DNA of 9,596 nucleotides from assembly GCA_003154555.1 (NCBI GenBank), contig PMDT01000279.1, positions 6,630 through 16,225 on the forward strand. The letters run 5' to 3'. The notes under the pieces are model-generated. The model saw nothing but the letters and a program-made list of their open reading frames with translations. It did no database searches and was not told the DNA's origin. Below, piece after piece: positions 1-6,899 of this stretch (position 1 is the first letter of the stretch; each line of letters begins with the position of its first letter). Position numbers and translations under genes: made by a program. The stretch is from Spirochaetaceae bacterium (GTDB lineage: Bacteria > Spirochaetota > Spirochaetia > SZUA-6 > Fen-1364).

Positions 1-623
1 GCGCTCTTGTACTGGTAGTCGTCCCAGCGTTTGTGGATGGCGCCCTTGATGAGGAATACGAATGCCACGAGAAACGGGGTGACCGTGAGGGCCACGAGTG
101 AGAGCGACGGAGAGATCGCGAACATGAAGACGAGGATCAGGAGCAGCTTGAAGACGTCGGCGACGATATTCACGACGCCGTGCTTGATCATCTGCTGGAG
201 CCTGTCGACGTAGATCATGATGCGATGGATGATCTTGCCCGCCGGCCGGTCGTCGAAGAACTTGAAGGAGAGCCTGTTGACGTGACGGAAAATCTCCTCC
301 CGCATTTTCTCGATGACCTCATTGCCCATGTGGACCATGATGAGAAGCCGTGAGCGCATCGCCCACGCGCTGGCCGCGATGATGACGGCGTAGAGCGCGG
401 CGATCCTGGCGATGCCGGCGAAATTACCCGTGGGCATGTAGACGTCGACGGAAATCTTTATCAGGTACGGCCCGATCTGCGCGGAGACCGCGGCGAGGAC
501 CAGGAGGCCGATGGACAGGATCACGGCGCCCTTGTGCGGCGCCAGGTACCCCAGGAGGCGCCGCAGCGTCCTGCCGTCGACCTCCTGCATCTCCTCGTCG
601 TCGAAGAATCTCCTGCGCGCCAT
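1..623 (-). CDS. ABC exporter subunit, N-terminal membrane domain (partial; cut by window edge)
   Basis: This is the first 207 codons of a multidrug/lipid-type ABC exporter half-transporter; its remaining membrane helices and whole ATPase domain lie outside the window. The protein starts MARRRFFDDEEMQEVDG and shows hydrophobic segments at about residues 32-52, 70-88 and 145-190. Between them, FKFFDDRPAGKIIHR matches the coupling-helix region of type IV exporters (usual form FFDxxxxGxLxSR). The usual N-D pair after this motif is replaced by I-Y (RIMIYVDRL). The start is ATG at 623, preceded by GGAGGG at 630-635 with a 6-base spacer. Its A is shared with the TGA stop of the upstream ABC gene, so the two are almost certainly translationally coupled and form a heterodimer. 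Because the partner has a degenerate catalytic site, this subunit is expected to carry the intact Walker B glutamate, which cannot be seen here. Substrate is unknown. Confidence 0.9.
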   Translation of the reverse strand, partial: MARRRFFDDEEMQEVDGRTLRRLLGYLAPHKGAVILSIGLLVLAAVSAQIGPYLIKISVDVYMPTGNFAGIARIAALYAVIIAASAWAMRSRLLIMVHMGNEVIEKMREEIFRHVNRLSFKFFDDRPAGKIIHRIMIYVDRLQQMIKHGVVNIVADVFKLLLILVFMFAISPSLSLVALTVTPFLVAFVFLIKGAIHKRWDDYQYKS

Positions 624-2428
624 CAGCCGCCCTCCGCGGTCCGTTCCCGGTCAGCGTACTGCACGTCGAAATACTCCGCGTAGAGCCCGCGCCGCGCGAT
701 CAGCTCGTCGTGACGGCCCCGCTCGACAATTTCCCCGCGGTCCAGCACGACGATCTCATCCGCGTGCAGCACTGAGCTGATGCGGTGCGCGACGATGAAT
801 GTCGTGACGCGGTGATCGAGGTTGCGAAGTGCCCGCTGGATGCGGGTCTCGGTTTCCATGTCCACCGAGCTCGTGGAATCATCGAGGATGAGGATGGGCG
901 CCTCCTTCATGAGTGCCCGTGCGATGCTCGCCCGTTGCTTCTGCCCGCCGGAGAGGCCGATGCCCCGTTCTCCCACGACCGTTTCGTATCCCTCTTCCAG
1001 CGGCTGGATGAACTCTTCCGCCTGCGCAAGAACGGCAGCTTTCTGCACCTGCTCGAGCGACGCATCCTCGCGTCCATAGGTGAGGTTTCCGTAGAGCGTG
1101 TCGGAGAAAAGGAATGTCTCCTGGGCGACCAGGCCGATGCTGTCCCGGAGCAGTGCGAGGTCCAGCTCGCGCGCGTCGATGCCGTCGATCAGAACCTGGC
1201 CCTCGTCCGGATCGTAGAACCGCGGGATCAGGTTCACCAGAGAGCTCTTTCCGCTGCCGGTGGGTCCCATGATCGCCACCGTGGATCCGACGGGCGCGTG
1301 GAGGCTGATGTTCCGGAGTATGGGGCGGCCTCCAAGCCCCCAGGAGACGCCGCGGAGCTCGACGTCTCCCCTGATCCTCGCGGGACGCCGCGGCGCCGGC
1401 GGGTTGACGATCGTCGGTGCGGCTTCAAGAATTTCGAAGATGCGCTCGGCCGACGCGCCCGCCATTGCCACCTGGTTTGCCACGTCGCCCAGCGTCCGCA
1501 TCGGCTGCACGATCATCCAGAGGTAGCCGTTGCACTGGACCCACGTGCCGAGCGAGATCCGGCCGTGGATGACCATCCAGCCTCCCACGAGCAGCACGAC
1601 CGCCGAGGAGATTCCCGACAAAAACTCCATGGCCGGCATGTACTTGCCCCAGACGCCGATGGCGAGATTGCGCTTTTTCGTGAGCCCCTCGTTCTCGCGC
1701 CGGAACTTCCCCAGCTCGTGATCGTGGCGCATGAAGGACTTCACCACGCGGATGCCCGAGATGTTCTCCTGCACCGCGGCGTTCAGGCGCGAGAACTGCG
1801 CGCGCACGTCGGTGATGGCCGGATGCAGCTCGCGTCGAAGGCGGAATGTCGTGAGGAAGAGAAATGGCGCCGTCACCATGGAAAGGAGAGCGAGCTGCCA
1901 GTTCAGCGCGAGGAGGATCGCCGCGGAGGCGACGAAGAAGAACACGCCGGTCGCCCCCTGCATGAGGCCCTGGGCGAGCAAGCCGCGCACCATCTCGATG
2001 TCGTTTGTCATGCGCGCCATGAGCTCGCCCGTGCGCGTGGCGTGAAAGAACCCGAACGACTGCGCCTGGATATGATCGTACATCTCCTGCTTGAGGTCGC
2101 GTGAGGCGCGCTGGCTGTAGACCTCCACGAAGGTGTTGCGAAGGAAGATGAAGCCCGCACGCACGACATTGGCCCCCACGATCCCGCCAATAAGGAGCAG
2201 CAGCAGGTTCCGCCGGCTCGTGAAGTCGCCGTCCGCCACGGAGACAACGAACACATTATCCACGAGACGCTGAACGAGCGCCGGTGGTATCAGCGCGATC
2301 GCCACGACGAGAACGGAAAAGATCACCGAGAAAACGGCCCATCCAAGGTGCGGCCGCGCTGAGTGGAATACTTTGCCAAGAGGGGTCACGGGCACGGGAC
2401 GATACCCCGCAGGCGGGCACTCATGCAA
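623..2428 (-). CDS. Heterodimeric ABC exporter subunit with degenerate Walker B (TM287/BmrC-like)
   Basis: Fused membrane and ATPase half-transporter of up to 601 residues, a normal length for the family. About six membrane helices lie in residues 28-320. The ATPase domain has Walker A GPTGSGKSS at 388-396, Q-loop Q436, signature LSGGQ at 492-496, Walker B ILILDD at 512-517, D-loop SSVD at 520-523 and H-loop H548. The residue after the Walker B aspartate is D517 instead of the catalytic glutamate (LDDSTSSVD). This is the pattern known in the degenerate-site subunits of heterodimeric exporters such as TM287/288 and BmrC/BmrD. The signature motif is intact, as expected if it serves the partner's competent site. 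The next gene overlaps by one base and is the probable partner. The outermost start is a TTG at 2428, with GAGGG about 12 bases upstream. GTG at 2395 (GGGG 9 bases upstream) or GTG at 2389 would give a 590- or 588-residue protein and is as likely. Drug, lipid or peptide export cannot be told apart here. Confidence 0.93.
   Translation of the reverse strand: MHECPPAGYRPVPVTPLGKVFHSARPHLGWAVFSVIFSVLVVAIALIPPALVQRLVDNVFVVSVADGDFTSRRNLLLLLIGGIVGANVVRAGFIFLRNTFVEVYSQRASRDLKQEMYDHIQAQSFGFFHATRTGELMARMTNDIEMVRGLLAQGLMQGATGVFFFVASAAILLALNWQLALLSMVTAPFLFLTTFRLRRELHPAITDVRAQFSRLNAAVQENISGIRVVKSFMRHDHELGKFRRENEGLTKKRNLAIGVWGKYMPAMEFLSGISSAVVLLVGGWMVIHGRISLGTWVQCNGYLWMIVQPMRTLGDVANQVAMAGASAERIFEILEAAPTIVNPPAPRRPARIRGDVELRGVSWGLGGRPILRNISLHAPVGSTVAIMGPTGSGKSSLVNLIPRFYDPDEGQVLIDGIDARELDLALLRDSIGLVAQETFLFSDTLYGNLTYGREDASLEQVQKAAVLAQAEEFIQPLEEGYETVVGERGIGLSGGQKQRASIARALMKEAPILILDDSTSSVDMETETRIQRALRNLDHRVTTFIVAHRISSVLHADEIVVLDRGEIVERGRHDELIARRGLYAEYFDVQYADRERTAEGG
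630..635 (-). promoter_or_regulatory. Shine-Dalgarno inside the upstream ABC gene
   Basis: GGAGGG on the minus strand, 6 bases before the ATG at 623. It lies within the last codons of the upstream ABC subunit gene. Together with the TGATG stop/start overlap it supports this start and coupled translation of the two subunits. Confidence 0.75.
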
Positions 2429-2492
2429 TAGGTCGGCGGACCCTCACAGAAAGAGTAATTGTTCACAACTGCATCTCTCTCGCGGCAGGCCG

Positions 2493-2520
2493 ATATTTTG
2501 CCCTATTTCGGGCAAAATAT
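2493..2520. promoter_or_regulatory. Perfect 11+11 bp inverted repeat, probable operator
   Basis: The left arm ATATTTTGCCC (2493-2503) and right arm GGGCAAAATAT (2510-2520) are exact reverse complements separated by six bases (TATTTC). The right arm ends at the base before the -35 box of the downstream promoter. The site lies between two divergent genes (ABC operon to the left, 86-residue gene plus glmS to the right), so a transcription terminator makes little sense. A binding site for a dimeric regulator is the better reading. A position just upstream of -35 fits either an activator or a repressor. It could also act on the ABC operon, for which I see no clear promoter. Which protein binds is unknown. 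Confidence 0.6.
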
Positions 2521-2548
2521 TTGATAATCGCAAAAAACTCGATATACT
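2521..2548 (+). promoter_or_regulatory. Sigma-70-type promoter for the 86-aa gene and glmS
   Basis: The -35 box TTGATA (2521-2526) and -10 box TATACT (2543-2548) each match consensus at five of six positions and are 16 bases apart. The predicted transcription start falls around 2554-2556, only a few bases before the ATG at 2558, so the message would be leaderless or nearly so. The inverted repeat at 2493-2520 abuts the -35 box. This is the only strong promoter seen upstream of glmS. Confidence 0.65.
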
Positions 2549-2557
2549 AAGTCTTCG

Positions 2558-2818
2558 ATGCACCTCGCGGAGTTCAAGCGACACATAACGGCGAACTATG
2601 GAATCGATGAAGGGGAGTTTGAGCGCCTTCATGAGGAGTTCCTCGCTTATTTCGGGTTGACGGTGGAAGAGTACGTACGCCAGCGCCATGGCGAGCTCCA
2701 GAAGGCGGGAAAGAGGAACCCTGAGATCTACCGGCTCATCAAATCCGAAGCAGCGGAACGCCGCTTCGGTGCAGGCGAGCTTTCAGAACGCATGATTCGA
2801 CGCCTCATCTACGGATAG
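2558..2818 (+). CDS. Small uncharacterised protein, 86 aa, upstream of glmS
   Basis: I do not recognise this protein. It is 86 residues long, charged and apparently soluble, with no signal peptide, membrane segment or cysteine. It is rich in Glu, Arg and Leu and looks mainly helical. The C-terminal third is strongly basic, RNPEIYRLIKSEAAERR followed by a stretch ending MIRRLIYG, and could contact nucleic acid or a protein partner, but no named fold is evident. The start is ATG at 2558: no other start codon lies between it and the in-frame stop at 2525-2527. It has no Shine-Dalgarno sequence, while a good promoter ends ten bases upstream, so leaderless translation is likely. The stop codon is nine bases before glmS and overlaps the glmS ribosome binding site, so the two form an operon. 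A role tied to glmS expression or cell-wall precursor supply is possible but only inferred from position. Reality of the gene is supported by the dedicated promoter and tight spacing. Confidence 0.8.
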   Translation: MHLAEFKRHITANYGIDEGEFERLHEEFLAYFGLTVEEYVRQRHGELQKAGKRNPEIYRLIKSEAAERRFGAGELSERMIRRLIYG

Positions 2819-2823
2819 GAGAA
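2817..2823 (+). promoter_or_regulatory. glmS ribosome binding site overlapping the upstream stop codon
   Basis: AGGAGAA begins inside the TAG stop of the 86-residue gene (2816-2818) and leaves about 6 bases between AGGAG and the glmS ATG at 2828. Ribosomes finishing the small gene would therefore occupy the glmS initiation site, which suggests translational coupling. Confidence 0.8.
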
Positions 2824-2827
2824 GCAC

Positions 2828-4663
2828 ATGTGTGGAATCGTCGGCTACGTGGGATCCCGGAATGCCGTTCCGATCCTCATGGAGGGCCTGAAGCGCCTGG
2901 AATATCGTGGGTACGATTCGGCCGGCATCGGCTGCGTGGTGCGGGGGAAGCTGAAGGTGGTGAAGAAAGAGGGGCACCTGGCAAATCTCGAGGCGATCCT
3001 GCCGGAAGGGCTTTCTTCCACGACCGGCATCGGCCACACGCGCTGGGCGACCCACGGCGGCGTGAACGACGCGAATGCCCATCCGCAGATCGGGGCCGGC
3101 GGCAAGGTCGCGGTGGTCCACAACGGCATCATCGACAACTACGACGCGCTGAAGAAAAGGCTGATCGCGGAGGACGTCGCATTCACGAGCGATACGGACA
3201 CGGAGGTGATCGCGCAGCTTGCAGCGAAGTTCCTCGATGCAGGCGATGACCCCGAGACCGCCGTGCGGCAGACGCTGGAGCTCATCCACGGGACCTACGG
3301 CCTTGTCTTCCTTTTCGCGGATCACCCGGGGCTCATCATCGGCGCGCGCAACGGCAGTCCGCTGGTGCTGGGCGTCGGTGAAGGGGAGATGTTCATCGCC
3401 TCGGATGCAAATGCGATCGTGCGTCATACGCCGAAGGTGGTCTACCTCGACGATGGAGAGACGGTGGTGGTGACGGCGGACGACTTCAGCACGAAGGACC
3501 TGCGCGCCGCCGTCGTGGACAAGCGCGTGGAGACAATCGAATGGGTGGCCGCGGACACGGACAAGAACGGATACCAGGACTACATGCTGAAAGAGATCTT
3601 CGAGCAACCGGAGTCCGTGGCGCGCGCATTCGGGGAAGGCGGCAGGCTCGTGCCGGAGTTCGGCACGGCGAAGCTCGGGGGGTTGAACCTGGAGCGCCGG
3701 GATTTCTTCGATATCCGCCGCGTGCAGATCATCGCCATGGGCACGGCGTATCACGCGGCAATGATCGGCGCCCATCTCATGGAGACAATCGCCCGGATCC
3801 CCGCGCGTGCCGAGATCGCCAGTGAGCTGCGCTGCCGCAATCCCATCGTCGAAAAGGAAACGTTGTACTTCGCGGTGAGCCAGTCAGGGGAAACGGCGGA
3901 CACCCTCATGACGCTGCGGGAGATACGCAGCAAGGGCGGCCGTGTCATGGGCGTCATCAACGTCGTCGGCTCCACGATGGCGCGGGAATCCGACGGCGGC
4001 GTCTACGTGCACGCCGGACCGGAGATGGCCGTGGCGAGCACGAAGGCGTTCACGAGCCAGGTGATGAGCTTCGTCCTCATTGCACTGCTCTTCGCGCGCA
4101 TGCGCGACCTTTCCCTTTCCGACGGCAAGTCACTCGTCGCGGACATCGGGCTCCTGCCGGACCTCATGCGCCGCGTGCTCGCCCAGGCGGAAGAGGTGCG
4201 CAGGATCGCCCGGAAGTACAGTTCCGCCGCAAGCTTCCTCTATCTCGGCCGCGGTCCCAGCTATCCCATCGCCATGGAAGGAGCCCTGAAGCTGAAGGAG
4301 ATCGCCTACGTGTTCTCGGAAGGCATGTCGGCGGGCGACGTGAAGCACGGACCCATTGCCCTGGTGAACGAGGAAATGCCCGTGGTGATGGTTGCCGTCA
4401 AAGGCGACAATCTGGAGAAGACTATCGGCGGCATGGAGGAGATACGCGCGCGGAAGGGCCGTGTCATCGCCGTGACAAATGTGGATGATCCCCGGATCAC
4501 ACGCATCGCCGAGGACGTGATCCAAGTGCCCGAAACGCGGGAGGCTCTCTCCCCGCTTCTCACCGTGATACCGCTGCAGCTCCTGGCGTATTACATCGCC
4601 GTGGAGCTGAAGCGGAACGTGGACAGGCCGCGCAATCTCGCCAAGAGCGTCACGGTGGAATAG
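2828..4663 (+). CDS. glmS: Glutamine--fructose-6-phosphate aminotransferase (isomerizing), GlmS
   Basis: Cytoplasmic enzyme that makes glucosamine-6-phosphate from fructose-6-phosphate and glutamine, the first committed step toward UDP-GlcNAc for peptidoglycan and lipopolysaccharide. It has 611 residues, against about 609 in E. coli. After Met removal, Cys2 of MCGIVGYVG is the N-terminal nucleophile of the class II glutaminase domain (residues 1 to about 230). The supporting motifs TRWATHGG (71-78) and HNGIIDNY (98-105) are present. Two SIS sugar-isomerase domains follow, with GTAYHA at 305-310, SQSGETADT at 351-359 and the C-terminal NLAKSVTVE. By alignment from memory with E. coli GlmS, E491, H507 and K606 correspond to catalytic E488, H504 and K603. 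Small departures are Ala307 where Ser is common, and SEGMSAGDVKHG where AEAxxAGELKHG is usual. Neither removes a catalytic residue. It is the second gene of an operon with the 86-residue protein. No glmS ribozyme-like leader is seen, and the spacing leaves no room for one. Confidence 0.98.
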   Translation: MCGIVGYVGSRNAVPILMEGLKRLEYRGYDSAGIGCVVRGKLKVVKKEGHLANLEAILPEGLSSTTGIGHTRWATHGGVNDANAHPQIGAGGKVAVVHNGIIDNYDALKKRLIAEDVAFTSDTDTEVIAQLAAKFLDAGDDPETAVRQTLELIHGTYGLVFLFADHPGLIIGARNGSPLVLGVGEGEMFIASDANAIVRHTPKVVYLDDGETVVVTADDFSTKDLRAAVVDKRVETIEWVAADTDKNGYQDYMLKEIFEQPESVARAFGEGGRLVPEFGTAKLGGLNLERRDFFDIRRVQIIAMGTAYHAAMIGAHLMETIARIPARAEIASELRCRNPIVEKETLYFAVSQSGETADTLMTLREIRSKGGRVMGVINVVGSTMARESDGGVYVHAGPEMAVASTKAFTSQVMSFVLIALLFARMRDLSLSDGKSLVADIGLLPDLMRRVLAQAEEVRRIARKYSSAASFLYLGRGPSYPIAMEGALKLKEIAYVFSEGMSAGDVKHGPIALVNEEMPVVMVAVKGDNLEKTIGGMEEIRARKGRVIAVTNVDDPRITRIAEDVIQVPETREALSPLLTVIPLQLLAYYIAVELKRNVDRPRNLAKSVTVE

Positions 4664-4732
4664 ACCCGCGCCCGCCTTCACGGCGCGCCGGCGGTGGCAG
4701 CCTGAGCCGGCCGACGTGGCGCGGGCACGAGG
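4664..4732. terminator. GC-rich convergent gap with inverted repeats, possible two-way terminator
   Basis: This 69-base gap separates the convergent glmS and glycoside hydrolase genes. It holds an outer inverted repeat, CCCGCGCC (4665-4672) with GGCGCGGG (4718-4725), a self-complementary CGGCGCGCCG at 4681-4690, and an inner GCCGG/CCGGC pair (4687-4691 and 4707-4711). These could fold into a stable structure that halts transcription from either side. There is no T-run on either strand, so it is not a classical intrinsic terminator, and GC-rich DNA gives such repeats easily. Confidence 0.3.
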
Positions 4733-6850
4733 CTACGTGTCGATATTCACCCGCGCCAGGGACGGGGACAGTGGTTCCAGCCGGACGGTGAAGCGGGACG
4801 AAGCGCCTTCCTTTTTCAGCCCCCGGACGCCTGTTATTGCGTCGATGCTCCGCAACCCGAAATCCCCCGGCGTCATCGTGATGCTCTTTTCCACGGGCTT
4901 TCCCGAAAGGTTGAAGAAGTTGATGACCGCCTGGTTCCTGTCTGGCAGGACGTGGACGTGCGTGAGCTCGTCAATGCCGTAGAAAACGCCCCTCTTGTAG
5001 AAGTCCTGGAGCTGCATGTAGGTCTTCATGGCGCTTTTGAGCTTTTTGTAGAGTACCGAGTCGGGATCGCTTACGCCGCCGATGCCCAGGTGCCGCACCG
5101 TCGATGCGTACCACCAGAACGCGAGCATGCGCTCATTGTCGGGACCCACCGGGTTGCCGCTTTCGAGGAGCCCGGACTTCTGTCCGATGTTGATGTGCAG
5201 ATACAGGGGGATCTCGCAGGCGAGATTGTACTCGTAGAGACTCACGGCCTTTCCGCTGATGAGGTCCAGGTACGAGTCCCACATGTATTCGAATCCCCAG
5301 TTTTCGTCGAAGGAGCGCGGTGGATCGTACTGGAAATACAGCGGGTGATAGTCTTGCAGTCCGGTCGTGATCCGGTCATGCGCCTCTATATAGATGCCGG
5401 GATACTCCCGCTTGACGTTGCGGATCACCTCGTCGATCCCCTCTGCATGGCTCTGGCGCTTCAGGGGGACTTCATGCCCGTGCGCGGGGTCACAGCAGGG
5501 TGGGAAAGCCTCCTGGAAGTCGAACATGAAGAACGCCACGCCAGTCTCGGCCAGCCGCAGGACGCGGCGTGTCTTCTCCTCTTTCCATTTCGACTGCATG
5601 CAGACCTTTGCGCCGTTCCAGCAGGGTACCAGGGCGCCGTCCTTGTCGTGCCGATACATGCCCGCATACTCTTCCTTCGAATTGGTGTGGGACATCAGGT
5701 GCAGGGAGACCTTGATGCCGTACCGCTCCTGTACCGTCCGCACGAACTCTTTCAAGCCGATGCCGAAATGCTTTTCATCCCAGACAGTCGATCCTTCGAT
5801 CGTGTCCCAGCCGGGATCGAGGTAGAGCGATTCGCAGCCCATGTCCGCGGCGATTTCGGCCTCCCGGTAGAGCTGTGCGAGTGAGTACCGGCTGGACCCG
5901 TCCCCCAGTCTCCAGCTCAGGTTGTAAAGCTCGTTCCAATGGACGGGCGGGTTGTAGTCAGGGGGGAACTTTTTGCCGTGCGCGCCCAGAAAAGCGCGAT
6001 AGCGATAGTACCCCTTCTCCCAGCCGCCCTCGACCAGCGCATAGTGCGATGTGCCGAACGTGAGCGTCTCACCCGGCGCTATCTGCGCCGCGTATTCGGG
6101 GTCGTCCCGCCATTGGGAGACGCCCCCGAAGCGTACGCAGACGTCCGGTCCGTTGATCTCCCCTTTCCACATGGAAAACTCGATCGTGTCAGGGGCGAAC
6201 TTCGCGACCAGGAGCCCGTGGGTGCCATCGCTCCATACCCAGCCCTCGGCGCCGTGGTCGGGAAGATTCCTGCCTTCCGGTCCCCCGACGTTTCGCACGT
6301 GGTCCCACATGTGCGGGATCAGGTCGCCCAGCCGGTACCCCTCCAGCTTCCTGTCGACACGGTGTCCGAATCTCCGCCGGTGGGGCACCGGTGTCAGCGT
6401 GAACCCTTCGAAACCGTCGGCCCACCGGGCATCCTTGCGGTGATAGATGATCTTGCGGAAACCGAAATCGATCTGTGCAATGCGGTACAGCGTCGAACCT
6501 CTGTTCGTGAGCTGCACGATCTCGTCGAATGAATCCCCTTCCGGGGAAAAGACGAATGTGTGGCAGAGGCCGAGGTCCTGCGGCCCCGCACCTCCAAAAT
6601 CCAGGCGCCCGAGAAGCCGCAGCTCACGGGTACCCCCTGCTCCCGCGCGTTCCTCGTGGCTTTCGTAGACGAGCCCCGTGCTGCGCCGCACGCCGTCGTC
6701 CGCCGACACCGACAGGGCGTACGAGTAGTCGGCATCCGCGTAGGTCACGTTCCGTGCCTTGTCGCGAAGCACGCGGGGATTGATCAAGCCGTCGATGTCG
6801 ATCTGCAGGGCGATCCCGTTGTTCTCCCAGAGTATGCTCTTCTGCGTCAT
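4733..6850 (-). CDS. Divergent GH36-like (clan GH-D) glycoside hydrolase
   Basis: Predicted cytoplasmic enzyme of 705 residues, with no signal peptide. The layout resembles GH36 alpha-galactosidase-type enzymes: an N-terminal beta-rich region (about 1-295), a TIM-barrel region (about 300-600) and a short C-terminal beta domain (about 620-705). HWNELYNLSW (304-313) and CESLYLDPGWD (339-349) sit where GH36 has its W-rich start and LDDGWF strand. FFMFDFQ (440-446) lines up with the KWDMN nucleophile strand, making D444 the likely nucleophile. YIEAHDR (487-493) and FQYDPPRSF (506-514) take the place of the GH36 CSGG and SDNTDA motifs, making D509 the likely acid/base, 65 residues after D444. Because those substrate loops differ, galactoside activity should not be assumed. 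The ATG at 6850 is chosen over a 107-residue upstream extension because AAAGGA at 6857-6862 precedes it by 6 bases and the extension runs in a shadow frame of the neighbouring gene. It follows the membrane EEP gene by 49 bases on the same strand, so they are probably one operon. Confidence 0.75.
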   Translation of the reverse strand: MTQKSILWENNGIALQIDIDGLINPRVLRDKARNVTYADADYSYALSVSADDGVRRSTGLVYESHEERAGAGGTRELRLLGRLDFGGAGPQDLGLCHTFVFSPEGDSFDEIVQLTNRGSTLYRIAQIDFGFRKIIYHRKDARWADGFEGFTLTPVPHRRRFGHRVDRKLEGYRLGDLIPHMWDHVRNVGGPEGRNLPDHGAEGWVWSDGTHGLLVAKFAPDTIEFSMWKGEINGPDVCVRFGGVSQWRDDPEYAAQIAPGETLTFGTSHYALVEGGWEKGYYRYRAFLGAHGKKFPPDYNPPVHWNELYNLSWRLGDGSSRYSLAQLYREAEIAADMGCESLYLDPGWDTIEGSTVWDEKHFGIGLKEFVRTVQERYGIKVSLHLMSHTNSKEEYAGMYRHDKDGALVPCWNGAKVCMQSKWKEEKTRRVLRLAETGVAFFMFDFQEAFPPCCDPAHGHEVPLKRQSHAEGIDEVIRNVKREYPGIYIEAHDRITTGLQDYHPLYFQYDPPRSFDENWGFEYMWDSYLDLISGKAVSLYEYNLACEIPLYLHINIGQKSGLLESGNPVGPDNERMLAFWWYASTVRHLGIGGVSDPDSVLYKKLKSAMKTYMQLQDFYKRGVFYGIDELTHVHVLPDRNQAVINFFNLSGKPVEKSITMTPGDFGLRSIDAITGVRGLKKEGASSRFTVRLEPLSPSLARVNIDT

Positions 6851-6856
6851 CTGCAA

Positions 6857-6862
6857 TCCTTT
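6857..6862 (-). promoter_or_regulatory. Ribosome binding site that sets the glycoside hydrolase start
   Basis: AAAGGA on the minus strand, 6 bases before the ATG at 6850. It lies in the 49-base gap after the upstream gene and argues against the longer reading that would run back into that gene. Confidence 0.75.
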
Positions 6863-6899
6863 CAGTGCATGTGCGCGGATCGGTCCGCCGCGCTGCCTT

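Noticed and set aside
785..2104. Long open frame (439 codons) on the plus strand opposite the ABC transporter gene.
   Set aside because: It runs antisense to a gene with full ABC motifs. The translation is rich in R, H, D and E with no recognisable domain, as expected of a shadow frame in GC-rich DNA.
2493..2520. Reading the 11+11 bp inverted repeat as a transcription terminator.
   Set aside because: It lies between two divergent gene starts, where no transcript needs to end, and it abuts a promoter, so an operator role is more sensible.
2429..2557. A promoter for the ABC operon on the minus strand.
   Set aside because: I scanned the reverse strand and found no -35/-10 pair with 16-18 base spacing that was better than chance, so none is listed.
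2783..3775. Open frame of 330 codons on the minus strand opposite glmS.
   Set aside because: GlmS on the other strand is certain, and the antisense product shows no domain and typical shadow composition.
4952..5884. Open frame of 310 codons on the plus strand opposite the glycoside hydrolase.
   Set aside because: It is a shadow of the hydrolase reading frame. It has no ribosome binding site of note and no recognisable motif.
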